The translations under genes were made by a program, and so were the position numbers. Of a stretch of DNA of 64,000 nt, positions 49,826 to 61,900 are shown piece by piece (positions within the stretch are counted from its first letter, which is position 1; each line of letters opens with the position of its first letter). Where the stretch lies: assembly GCA_025331565.1 (NCBI GenBank), contig JAFREQ010000079.1, forward strand, positions 868,001 through 932,000. The letters run 5' to 3'. A model generated the notes under the pieces. It was not told the DNA's origin and did not search any database. It saw nothing but the letters and a program-made list of their open reading frames with translations. Source of the DNA: Holacanthus passer. Its lineage: Eukaryota > Chordata > Actinopteri > Pomacanthidae.

Positions 49826-51210
49826 ATATGAGCATGACGTGCCGGGCTGGTATATAAAGTCAACACCTGTCTTGAGACTTGGGCCTTTAACATAAAATAT
49901 AAAATGACCGTTTAATGTTCATATTGGTCATAAAATGTCCACTATCAGAATGATGAAGGGTAACTAAAGCTCCGATTTCTCCTCATATACTCAGAAAAGT
50001 GTTTCATAGTTCTCATCAAGCTAATTTCTTAGTCCCGTTACTGTACATTCAGAGCTGCTTGTTAATGGCCGCTGAACTGACCGTCAGTTAGCATCGCTTA
50101 TATAACGCGTTTGTACTTTGTCCTCTGACTAGCCTGACTGTTAGCTGGTTAGCTGGACGAGTAGCCTGACGTCCATTCATCTGAAAGGAAGGCTCCTAAT
50201 TTTGCAGGTAGATTTTTAGGAGACGAAGTATTTTGTTTATATTCTTGTGTCCACTAATAGACGGGCATTGATTTTCAAGCTAATAGCATTAGCATCGTTT
50301 ACGAGCTAGCCAGCTATCACGTTTCTTCATACATGAGCTAACGTTGAACTCGATGCTCGGCTCTTTCATCTTTCTGTGACTCTGTTTGGAGTCTGATGAG
50401 TGTATTTTCACATCAGGTCTGTGTTATGTTGAAATAAGTAACGGTACTGTCAACCTGACTCTCCTCTCAGACACTGAACTATGTAGACGAGCCAGTATGT
50501 TGATGCTATTCAAATAGCTTCAGGCTGTTAGCACTATTTGCATCTCATAATTATTAAACGTGCTTTAAAGGTGATACTGACTTTTAAAAAAAGCCTGCTG
50601 CAAAATGCCCTTGTTTTTATACCCATGTGTGTCCAGTGTTTTTAGGCAGAGATACCATGTCAGTACAAATTATCTTGGCAGGATTTTAATTGTTTTATTT
50701 CATTTAAAACATATCAAGCTGAATGCAACGTGTTATTCTGGTCATACTAAATAAATTGAGTGCATCTCCCTGTGGTCATTCATGTTTTAACCCCAGTGGG
50801 TGACACACGGTTTCCTGCTTCTGGTCAGGCCAAATACATTAAATGCAGTTCATGTGTCCGCCTGTAGGTGGTGCAAGTTGACGAGCCATATTTGAAAATA
50901 TGTTTTGGATCAAACTCTCATATGTTAAACTGGAAATGGCACCTGCACCTCATGCTTGGAATAACACACAGAATCAACCCTTCCTTTTTTCTGCCTTTTC
51001 TGTTACCATAAACAATAATAACTAGCTTAGCATTGATGTTTCCGAGGTGGCATAAAAGCCAAAAAAGTCATTATATGCCTATGCCAATATTATAAGAATT
51101 GAAATTGTATTAGGATTTTTAGCAGGTTTTCCCATGTGTAAAAGGAAAGCCCTACACATATGCACTAATTTTGGTATAAAAATGTCATCAGTCTTTTCCT
51201 CCTCTTCCCA
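49826..51210 (+). promoter_or_regulatory. Region upstream of dusp23; promoter and leader exon not resolved
   Basis: The stretch separates the tRNA-Leu from the dusp23 coding exon. A candidate leader-exon donor, TTTTGCAG|GTAGAT, lies at about 50,207/50,208, and the acceptor of the coding exon is CTTCCCAG at 51,211. The transcription start is not evident. No coding sequence is seen. Confidence 0.3.
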
Positions 51211-51221
51211 GTTTGACCAAC

Positions 51222-52416
51222 ATGGCCTCCACTTCTCCAAACAATTTCTCCTGGGTTGAACCAGGCAAACTGGCTGGACTGGCGCTGCCCAGGATGACGT
51301 CCGAATATCAGTACCTGCTGGACAATGGTATCAAACACCTGGTCTGCCTGTGTGAGAGAAAACCACCTTACTATGATACGTGTCCGGAGCTACAGCTGCA
51401 CCACATCAAGATAGCGGACTTCACTCCTCCTTCACCAAGTCAGATTGATAGATTCCTCTCTATCGTGGAAGAGGCCAACTCCAAGGGGGAGGTAGGAGCT
51501 CAGATACTCGATAGACTGTGTGTGATGGATGGTCATGCTTATAAAGTACTTTCTGGGCTCTCCAGGGTTGAGTCTAGCCACAAGCACCGCAACCTAATAT
51601 GTTTGGCGTTGAGTTCACTTGATTTTGATGAAAACTCCTGGAACCATGGAAAGGAAAAAATGTCTTTCACAACCTTGCAGCTCCTCCAAAGGGCATGAAT
51701 CAAAAAGCAAAATGGGGAAAGTTTTAAAAGCCTTTGTCAGTGTGTCGAATTGCATACGCTGCATTCAGTTTTTTAAATTTTAACCAAGGTTATCAGCACA
51801 AAGGTTTTTACTAAAGCTTCTTTGTTTAAAGTATCTGATTTTCGTCTTCGGTAGTCAGAGAGGGTTGGTATTCCTGAATTTATGCTGCATGCTTTCAAAA
51901 ACGGTTGCAACTAATGATCATTTTTATTTTCAATCAACTAAATGATTCATAATTTGTTCTAAAAATGTCATGAAAAACACATTTAAAATTAAAACCAAAG
52001 GCAATGTCTTCAAATTGCTTGCTTTCTCTGATTAAAAGTCTAAAACCCAAACATATTCAGTTTAATATCTTACATTAATATTCTGTCGATCTACTTATCG
52101 ATAAATTGACCAACTGCATCGGCTCTACTTGCAAAGACAAATTCCTTTCTCATCACTACAACTCATGCAGGATGTGTGTGCTGTGTTACAGACGGCTGAA
52201 CAAAATAAATATTGTCTTGTTCCTCTTCAGGGCGTGGGAGTTCACTGCATGCTTGGACAGGGGAGAACAGGGACGATGCTGGCCTGCTACCTGGTGAAGA
52301 CAAGGAAGATGTCCGGGATCGACGCCATCAACAAGATCCGCAAACTACGAAAACACTCGATTGAAACCCACGACCAAGAGAAAGCCGTGGTGCAGTTTTA
52401 CCAGCGCACAAAGTAG
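51222..52416 (+). CDS. dusp23: Dual specificity protein phosphatase 23 (VHZ-type), two exons, complete
   Basis: Exons 51222-51491 and 52231-52416 give 151 aa; human DUSP23 has 150. It is a small cysteine-based phosphatase with no extra domain. The signature HCMLGQGRTG contains the catalytic Cys and the Arg that binds phosphate, and the IADFTPP loop carries the general-acid Asp. Family blocks NFSWVEPGKLAGLALPR, GTMLACYLVK and QEKAVVQFYQRTK (the C terminus) are almost unchanged. The start is the ATG at 51,222 (MASTSPNN), 10 bases after the acceptor. The intron falls just before the signature loop. Teleosts may carry dusp23a and dusp23b; I cannot tell which this is. It is convergent with the afadin-like gene, with stops 369 bp apart. 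Confidence 0.94.
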
Positions 52417-52905
52417 CATGAAGTTTTGTCAGGAAGCAAACGTAGAAATGTTGATTACAGTTAATAAGCATAAAATAAGTGGAAGAAGTGCCTTGATTGT
52501 ATTTCTAAATGAAGTTTATTATCATGGAATAGGTACAGAAAGAATGAATGTTCAAACAGGTGAGGAACAGACAACAATACTGAACCCAGTATTGATATTA
52601 CCCTCAGTAAGCTTCTGTGACATTTCACTAACACAAGCATTTCTACTCTAAATATATATTCACACACCTTTATACGTGGTACTGTATACTGTCACTTTGC
52701 TAACATGTCATTACTTAAGATCATATAGATTATATAGACACATCCGTCCTCTGTGGCTTCTGTTTACCAGGCTTTAAGCTTCTTTTATGCACTGGACGCC
52801 AGGGAAAAGAGACGCTGACGCTCTTTGAATGTGAGCTTTTCAGGAGCCGACGCTTTCTTGCTTTTCTCCTCCTGCTTTCTGTGAATAAACACTGATATTA
52901 GCAGG
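52417..52905 (+). other. dusp23: dusp23 3' UTR, overlapping the convergent gene
   Basis: No AATAAA occurs between the dusp23 stop and the start of the opposite coding exon. The first one is at 52,884-52,889, which would carry the dusp23 transcript through the last coding exon of the afadin-like gene on the other strand. Another AATAAA is at 53,316-53,321. A non-canonical earlier signal cannot be excluded. Confidence 0.4.
52515..52520 (-). terminator. Polyadenylation signal of the afadin-like gene
   Basis: AATAAA on the minus strand (TTTATT on plus), 265 bases past the afadin-like stop codon. Cleavage 10-30 bases later would leave about 70-90 bases to the dusp23 stop. Confidence 0.5.
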
Positions 52906-55900
52906 AATACTTGAATTTTATTAACATGGCATCACTTGTGCTTCGCTGTTTTAAACTGTATTTATTGAGTGGAGTGTGCAGATTTATTTTACTTGAACAC
53001 TTAAAGTTTGTGGAAGAATGAAATTGCTATAATGTTGCACTGTTTTAAAGTACTGTGTGTACTTTTAAAGTGCAGTCAGACTAAATTAAAAGGCTTGTAA
53101 TATTACACAATTGTATAAGGACATTTCTGTGGCATTAAGTCCTCATGAGTACAAACGCTGCACAAATAGCTGCCAGTTATATTTGACTGAATTTCTTTTT
53201 TTTTCTTCAACAATCAAAAAATTTAAACTCACTCTTTTGAAGCCGTGTTGAAAATGTCTTGACTCACTCCACTTGGTCTGTGATCTGCCAGAAACATGGA
53301 ATAATTGTGATGTGCAATAAAATAAAAACACTGAAAAACACAGACTCTTTTGTATAAAACTGTATTAAACTGAGGAACTGAATTGTATTAGCAAACCTGT
53401 CTTTGCCTTGTCTTCCTTCTGGGAAAGACAAGTTCCTGTTTGCTTTTCCAATTCTTTCAGTTCAGTCTTGATGTTCCCAGCGGAGCTTCTCCTGCTCTAT
53501 AGATAGGAAAAAAATTATATAGAGGTTATTGTGGCGTTTTAAATATCAGTTTTATTATTCAAATGTCTCTATATGTCACACAAAAATATTTACTGATAAA
53601 AGTTAAGACAACTATAGCATTTTTTAGTTAATATGTGATCATGTACTCATTGTTCGTCAGTACACCATCTACTTAAGTTTGTGATGTCAACATCAGGATT
53701 CTTTAGACACTTCCTTAGAAGTGCTTTAGGGTGGATCTTTCCTTTACCTGACACCTGTGTGGCACCTCACCTGTGTTCTTTTCTCCAGCTGCTGTATCGT
53801 CAGCATCATGTCCAAATCCTCGTCTTCCTCCTCGTCCTCATCCTCTCCTCTCTGCTCGATCTCCTGCAGCCTCTTCTGAAACTGCCACTCCAGGCTGAGC
53901 TTCCGGAGCCGGTCGCTCTCCTCAGTCGTGCGCCTCGCTTTAGCCTGGAGCTCCAGCACCTCCTGCTCCAGGAGCTCCACCACATGAGGCCTCTGCTGCT
54001 TCTCCACCTTCTCCTGGGCCTCCCTCCTCCACAGATCAGACAGCCCCTGAGGGTCTTTTTGCTTTGTAGGCCCTGACCTCTGCTGGGTTGGAGGTTCTTG
54101 GAAGGAGACGTGTTTTGTTGGAGTGATGCTTACTTGGGGTTTTGCTGCTTGGTCCCTGAGTGTTGTGGATCTGTGCTGCTGTGACTGAGGTAGCTTCTTG
54201 ATTGCAGGAATCGGACATGCATAAATATGATTAGCTTGGTTTTGAGGACTCTGTTTATGCTCATTTACTTTGAGGATTTGGTTCATCTTCATTGCCAGCA
54301 GAGATGAACTCTGGAAGGTGATGAGTGGAGGATTTGTCTGTGCGTTCACTGCTCTGGGTACAGGGATGTCTATGCGTATTGGCTGGATCGAAGGCGTAGG
54401 TGTTGGATGTTGTGAAAAAGGAGTTCTCCACACACCGGCGCCACTGGAGCGGCTGCCCTGCTGTCGTTTTGTGGGAGAACAAGTATCTGAGAGGATGTCA
54501 TGAGTAGAAACACTCGAGCGAATTGGGAAAGATGAATAGTGGCTCATGGTTTGCTTTGCATGCTGGCCCTTCTGCTCCCACAAATTCTGCCTTCTGTCCA
54601 GCAGGGGGCCTCCACTGTCCATGCACAAGTTCTCCTGTGACAGGGCCTGACGCTGCAGGGGAAATATGGAGAGGTTTATAGTATAAGTATAGTATATAGG
54701 TTAAGTATAATCAGCAGAATGTACTTAAAGTAAAAGTAGTAGTACAGTGGTTCCCAACCTCAGGGTCATACGATAAAGCTGAGGGGTCATCAGATGATTA
54801 TTGGGGCAGAAAATAAGAAAAAATCAAGTTTTGCTTCACAAATTGTTATTCATATTTTGGACTTTTCTCTAATCTTTGCTTTTTTTATGAAATAGAGGAT
54901 AATTTGAACAGTTATTGATGTGAAGCAATCTGAGAAATGTTTCTTCAGTAGAACTGCTGCCCACATGAGACAGGACACTGCTCCAGTAATCCAGTAAAGT
55001 ACAAGTACATATAAATTGTACATTACTTGAGTAAATGTTTCCATTTCCACCACTGTGAACAGTATGTCTACTTTTCCTTTGTTTACTGCTGAGTAAATAC
55101 TGTAGGATCAAACATTTTGGTGCCAGAGGGACATGAAGACTCTGTAGCATTAAATAAAGACTTACCATTAAGGTCCTCTTACTGGAGCTCTGTCCATCTA
55201 AAGGCCTCAGAGAAGCTTTGAATATTTGCTGTGCTCGACTGGATTCAGACGGGCTCTTGTTCTGGGACTTAGGAGTCGGAAGTGTCAAGTATTCCCTGTG
55301 AAATGTCTGAATACAGACGTAAAATGTCAACAAAAAAAGGTCACTGTGTGACATAAATTCAGTTAAAAACAGTAGTTTCTTGGAACCACACAGCATTTCC
55401 TCCCAGTTTGTGTATTTAACTGACACTGTTCTTTATAGCGACTTAACATTTTACAAATGTTACAAGGACTTAAAAATCTAGAAAAGTCTCACGTCGGCAC
55501 AAAGGTTGATACTGGAGACAGCAGCTATGTTCGCTCTCACAGCAGGGTCAACAGGTTTATCTCCATCTTCGGGGACAAAATCTGCTGAAATATAGAGAAA
55601 ATAAATGGAGTTCTACTTATGACTCAAGCATTTCACATTAAGGCATATGTGCCCAGCAGCGTTCAGGGATCAGAATAGTAGTGAACCCACTGCTCATGTT
55701 GGGGTTGGAGCGATACAGTTGTCTGTTTCTCTGCATCATCTGCTCTTTCTTCCTCTTGCTGCCTCCGTGCAGCTGCTCCAAGCGACCCGGGTCCACGACA
55801 CTGTACATCATGAACGCTTTACCATTTGGATCAGTTTGGCTTTTATCACCTTGTGAAACAAGAAATGGTCTTTATTAGGCCCTGAAGAGCAGACAGTGGG

Positions 55901-58900
55901 GAAAATAATAGTTTATCTTGTTGTGTATTTACCTGTTGTTCGCTCTGAGGTTGGTTCACTCAGCAGAGCGCCCAGGCCGTGGAAGCTCGCTCCAAACTTT
56001 GCAACCTGTAAGGTCACAACTGGGCCGGTTTGCATCATGATAGCTGCTGCCCTAAATCAATGAGATTAAGATGGTCATTTCCCTATTTTATAGCCTTAGT
56101 TAACTGTTACAACAATGAGAAGACTGAACAGCCTTTGTTTCATACTTTGCAATAGATGATCTGGGTTTTGATCTGAGAGTATAAAACGTAAATAATTATA
56201 ATATTCATGTTAAATGAGTTTGAAAGTAAAGCATGTTATTAGTTTTGCAGGTATTTGGTCATAAAACAATTTGGACCTGATGGTGGTGCTAGATGAAAAG
56301 TTAAGAGATCACCAAAGTTATTAGGCTTCATCCTCTGGGAACAGTGAACACGTACAAAATTTCATGGTTTTCCGTCTAATAGGTGTTGAGATATTTCAGT
56401 CCAAAGTGATGGAACAACTGTCCAACAAACAGACAATGACATTTCTAGACGCCATCACATTTAACCTTTTCACATAACAGCAAAAGTGCTACCTTTCTTG
56501 GCTGAGGCCGACCAGGCTTTGACCATCCACACTCAGCAGCTGATCCCCAGCTGTTAACCTTCCATTCTGCACAAAATAGAGGCACAAGAGATTTTGTCCA
56601 TTACTTCAATCCTTCCTTGTATAACTCCATCATAATAATTCTTTACATTGCACATCTCAAGTTCCACTGAATCAAAAATGAGTCAGAGCTCACCATTTCA
56701 GCCGGTCCTCCCTTGACAATAGATTTGATATAAATTCCAAGGTTGCCCTTCCCCGCTCCCTGTGGCACAACAAGAGGGAGGATGATAATTAGTTTAGACT
56801 TTCAGCAGATATTTTTCATGTTTGAATAGTTCCAGTTAGTGAACACATCAGAATCATGAATAAACATTGTCACCTTGGCGGCCACAATGCTGACCCCCAT
56901 CCCACTGTTCAGAGGTTTGTTCAGTGTGATCGTCACAATCTCTGGCTCTCTGTGTGCTGCCTGTTGGAGAAAACAGAAATAAAACATATGACTGCTCCAG
57001 AAGTGCTTTATTTCATGTTAATTATATTTCAACAGTCTGCTCACCAAGTATGTGCTCTCTGCAGAATTAGTTGGTTCGCTGAAGTGGACAGTCCAGTCAC
57101 CTTTGGAGTTCGGCTGGGATGTTAAAGAGCAGAGACCTGGAAGAGCAGGATGTGATTCAATACTAATATCAAACAAAGAACCATTTTACATGTCTTTATC
57201 TGGTATTTTGTTACATCTTGTCTTTTTGCAAATATCCCATACCTGTTCGACAAATCGGCTCCAAAAATTCTCTAAACCCTGGAGGGATTCCTCTCACGGT
57301 GTCACAGGAGTATCCTCCCTCCGGCAGCAGGAAGGGCAGGTGGAGGTCGAGGCTCTCCTCCAGCTGGATGTCCCGTCCTTCGCTCCGAATCAGGTTATCT
57401 GCAGAGGCCTCCGCAGCCGTCAGTACGGCATCGATCAAATCCTGCAACGAGGATGGCGAGCGGATCAGACAGCGGAAACATTTCAGGAAAAGGTCGTTCC
57501 AGTATATAGATTGGCATTTGTCATACTGTGACAAGGCTTCAGGGATGGGACATCCAATCTGTCTGCTGTGACCCTGAGCAAAATACTGAAGACCTTCCTG
57601 CAGATGACCCTGACCAATGACCTCCTTGGAAAAATAGCAAAGTGTACCATTAATGTATATTCAGTACAAACTGTTGTGACAGTAGAAATAGCCACTGGGG
57701 GAAAGTCAGTCAAGGACTTTTACTTCAGGACTGTACTGGTGCAGTTTTTAGGTAGTTTTACTCAAGTGTTTTTACTTCATTACACTTCAGAGGGAATTGT
57801 TGTACTTTTCATTCAACTACTTTAACTCAGCTCAACTTTGCAGATTAATATTTAACATACAAAACCTAACAAACAAAAGCTCAAAATTTAAAAGCTCCAT
57901 AGATCAAATACATTTTTTTTTTTACAATTAATTAATAATAGTCATTAAATATCACTTCCTGTTGTTTATTACCTTTCCTGGTTGAACGTCGTTGAAATCT
58001 CTTACACAGTCTATGGGTCAAAAGCAATTGACTTCCTTTTGGAGACTGCCTCAAGTGGCGCCCCAAGGAACTGCAGCTTTTGGCGCGGTTCCCGTCATCA
58101 GCTAGCAAAGCGGGATATTTAAGTTTCACTTCTCTCGTTAGCCGCTGTTTTGGATCCACAAACTGCCTAAAGTGTACTGCAATTTTGAAAATTTGGAGTT
58201 TTGTGTCCTGCTGTCGACCAAGAGTTCTGCTTTACTTCAACAAGACAGGTACTTGCTGCCAATATTTTAAATGTGCGTTGATGTTTTGGCTGCTTTTAGC
58301 TAGTGTTTGGCTAATGCTAAGCTAAAGCTAAGCTAATGTTCTGTCACGTTTGCTAGCTAACACACTGTCTTGTAGTTGATTTAATTTCTCTTGCTGGGTA
58401 GTTTGTGCTTTTATTGGTACTTTCATGCTGTATTCATTGGTATCAAATGTGAATTAATGTCTTAAAGTGGCTGAGCTAATTTTGTTGTTTGGGTTGTTTG
58501 ACATTAGCCAAATTTGTGCCTTCATGTATTGATATCATCTTTATTTACATGGAAGTTACAGAGGTGACAATGTTCGAAAAATCTTTTAAAAACATGCCAC
58601 TGTTTTTAAATTATTTCTCAAAACCTCAGACTCTTCCAATTTACTGTATAAAAATAGTTTTAATTGTATTTATCTTTAATGTTTTTTAAGCTAACTTGGT
58701 CTTAAGCTAAACAAAGATGAGAGATAAAAATGACGTAGTTATCTCCTTTCCTTGATTTGTGTGACTCGAGAAAAATACAAATGCATTACTGTGTATGAAA
58801 TATAAATAGAATGAAAATAATATAAATGACATGATCATGAGAGGCACAAACTGGGGCTAATTTAGTATTTGCTTTGATATTCATAGTTTTGAAATACAAA

Positions 58901-61900
58901 TTGTTGTGTTTGTTGAGTATAATTGTTCGGGGTTGAGTTGGGTTTGTGGTGCATTTCCTGCTAGATTGATGTGGTTGTTTCAGATGCTCGACCCAGGGCA
59001 TATAAAACTGTGGTCTTGCACACATCATGTTCATTTGAAGTCATATTGCCTTAATAGGGAACTTGACATGGCTTTTATCACACATTGGATATGTCACATC
59101 TTTTTCTTTCTCATTTTCAGCAAAATATTAGAGAAATATGTCACTCAAAAAGCAATGGGTTTATGTGACAACTCGCTTTACTATTCTTCATATATTATTC
59201 ATTATCATATTCATCATTTTTAATTATTCATATTGTTAAATCTATACTGCTGAGCTCCTGTTCTGTGGCTTTTGCTACATAGAACCACACTCTGGCCACC
59301 AACACTAAATACCCCAAATATCAAATCTGTACATTACATACTCTCTGTTCACATAAAGAATGTGAGCTATTAGTAGTACTTTAATTTCTACAGGCTTTTC
59401 TTCTTGATTTGAACAATGTCTTGATAGGATTTTTCCCAGAAGGTAACATCATAGTTTCAAACAGGGGAAACAACAGAAGCATGAAAGGAGTGGAATAATA
59501 CACCAAAGTACTCACAGGGGGGATGTGAGGCTCATTGGTTGCATAGAGGTAGCCAGCGAGCATCATCTGCAGCTGCAGTGAGTTCAATTTGAAGCAGGTA
59601 TTCTGGATGTCCTTCGCGTCTTTCATTGAGTACTTATTCATGGTCAGGAGCATAGTTGCCTAGAAACAGTCAGGCAAAGCTATTTTAACAGCGTGTACTG
59701 ACTGAAATATGTGCAATTAAACGTCATGTATAAACGGCAAAGCAAAACAGTTCAGAAACGTATTATCTTACAAAGAAGCTTTTATAATAAAAGCAGAAAA
59801 GATGCCGGTTTTAGTGAGTTTTTGAGGTAGAAACATCAGGCATATTGGATTATTTCTAAAAGCCCAGTCTCACCCTTGTTTTTACCAGTATTCAGACATG
59901 TAATACTGGGAGGGACTGACCTGGATAATGTGTCCGAGGTGGCAGTCAGCAGCCAGCTCCAGGCCCTGCCTCTCCGCCCAGGCTTCGATGGCCATGAGCC
60001 TCTGGCGGAGAGCAGCTCCCCAGTAGTGTGAGCGCAGGCCTGGGGCGTTGGCCTCTGGGCTCATCAACTGGTTGAAGAGCCAGGCGCTGATGAAATGGAA
60101 GAGGTGGGAGAAGAGCTGGATGGTGAGGGCGGGGTTGACCCGACAGCGGCGTAAAAGAGACATGGTGTTCATCAAGGTGTTCAGCACCATCTCTGCAAGA
60201 GGCAAGATAAAAGTTTACAGCATTTGAACAGGGAGGCAAAATGTCTTCCAACATCACAGCTCCTCCAAGAGTCTTAAATTAGGTTGTGTACTAATCAAGA
60301 TAATTATTGCTGGAGTATGTATAACATTTACCGATTCCAGCTGGCAGTGGACCATGTTGCTCAGGATCAATCAAAAAAGTTGGCAAGTGCTTCCTTAACT
60401 CATTCTGGAGACACTGTAGCAGGCAACTTAGGGGAATAAAACACACATAACAATAACTTCACACTGTACATTATCTATAACATGCATCAGCACTAGTATT
60501 TTCTATTTGGATGCATTTAGATAATAAGCTACATTTTAATTTAACTTAAATATGTAACATTAACTTAACCTTAAATATCCCTAAAACATGTTTGTACTGC
60601 AAATTATTTTCTGTCGTTGCATATCTTCTGACATACACGTGAATACTGAGGTATTATTGGCTGATTCATTGTTTATAGAAAGTATTTACAGACAAAGAAG
60701 ATCTAAAGATTCTATGTTGAAGTAACTCAATTCTGAAGTGCTTGTGTAATGTATGTTTATGATTTGGGAGTTCAGGGTTGCTATGCAGTGGGAAATTGAT
60801 TTTCAAAGTGGTTTGTTTTGGCTGCCTTTAAGAGGACAAAGGCTTGGATAGGTAGAAAGTGGGGTGAGCAGGTTCAGATATAATTTTTAGCTGCACATTT
60901 GATTGCATGTTTTCAGTGCAGTGCAGTCATTCGATGGCTGGAAGTCGACGTTGAGTGTGTGCTTCAGTTTCAGTTTGGATTCAGAAGTCACTGAATCTCT
61001 GCGGTCACAACTGTTGTCTGTACCTGTAAGCTTCGTGCACCAGGTGGGACAGATCCAGCTGACTTTGCTGTGTGAGCGGGCTGAGGTCTTTGTCATGCTT
61101 GAGGAAGTTTAACAGCTCAGAGGAGTTGGCCATCCAGAAGGCGAGAGCGCCGGCGATGGCCTGCTGCCTCTGCAAAGCAAATATAGCAGCACTGTCATGT
61201 AAACTCACAGAACACCCAGCAGACGTGACTTTGGTTCCTCAGGTTGCTCATAAACTGACATTTATTCAGTGTGTGCAAATGTACCAAAAGTAAGAGGTTT
61301 CATGTACTCGCCTGGATGACCTTCCCTGTCATGGCCACCATTTTCTTTGCGATTGATGTTACACTGTGTGTCTGCCCCGAGGGTGGAGAGCCTTGCCTGT
61401 ACTGGTGTTGCAGAGCGAAGCGTCCCACAGCATAGAGGATGTACGCAGGTGAGAGCTTGAAATGAACTGTGGAGCTGTTGGTGTAATTTATGACTGCAGA
61501 CAGGAAGGCTTCCTCAGCTGAAATGTAAAAACACCAGCAGGGGGCAGGAGGGCATTATGAGAGGGAAGGCAGTGAGATTACAACCAAGTCAAACTAGATA
61601 TAACACTGTTTGTGTCATACTCACAGTTACTACAGAATTTAATTCCAATTGGTAATCCAGGTTGATCAGAAAACTCAGGATTAAGATGTTCTGTGTGCTT
61701 CACTCCTGTATTTAAACAAAGAACAGTCATGAGGAATAGAAAAGCAATGACCTGCAGCCACATTTTTATTATATAGTATAAACTTAATCATTAGACTGTA
61801 CTGTTCATTATCATTTCTATTTTTCTACAATTTGCAGATATCTCACCCGGGGCTGCCTGCCTCTGCTGCTTTTTGTTTTCAGTGCAGCGCTGTTTTGTCT

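Noticed and set aside
51213..51221. Possible earlier TTG start of dusp23
   Set aside because: TTG is not a usual start in animals, and the ATG at 51,222 follows the acceptor directly and matches the family start.
51492..51698. Read-through extension of the first dusp23 exon to a 161-codon product
   Set aside because: It is intron sequence after a GT donor; the family continues at 52,231 with the catalytic loop.
53221..53232. TGA stop right after NTASKE as the end of the afadin-like protein
   Set aside because: A strong GTGAGT donor overlaps this stop, and splicing to 52,878 restores the family motif FKERQRLFS in frame.
58035..58250. Plus-strand CpG-rich stretch with an E2F-like TTTGGCGCGG and a donor, as an internal promoter
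   Set aside because: The surrounding phrases look like a dispersed fish repeat, and no downstream exon or open frame supports a transcript.
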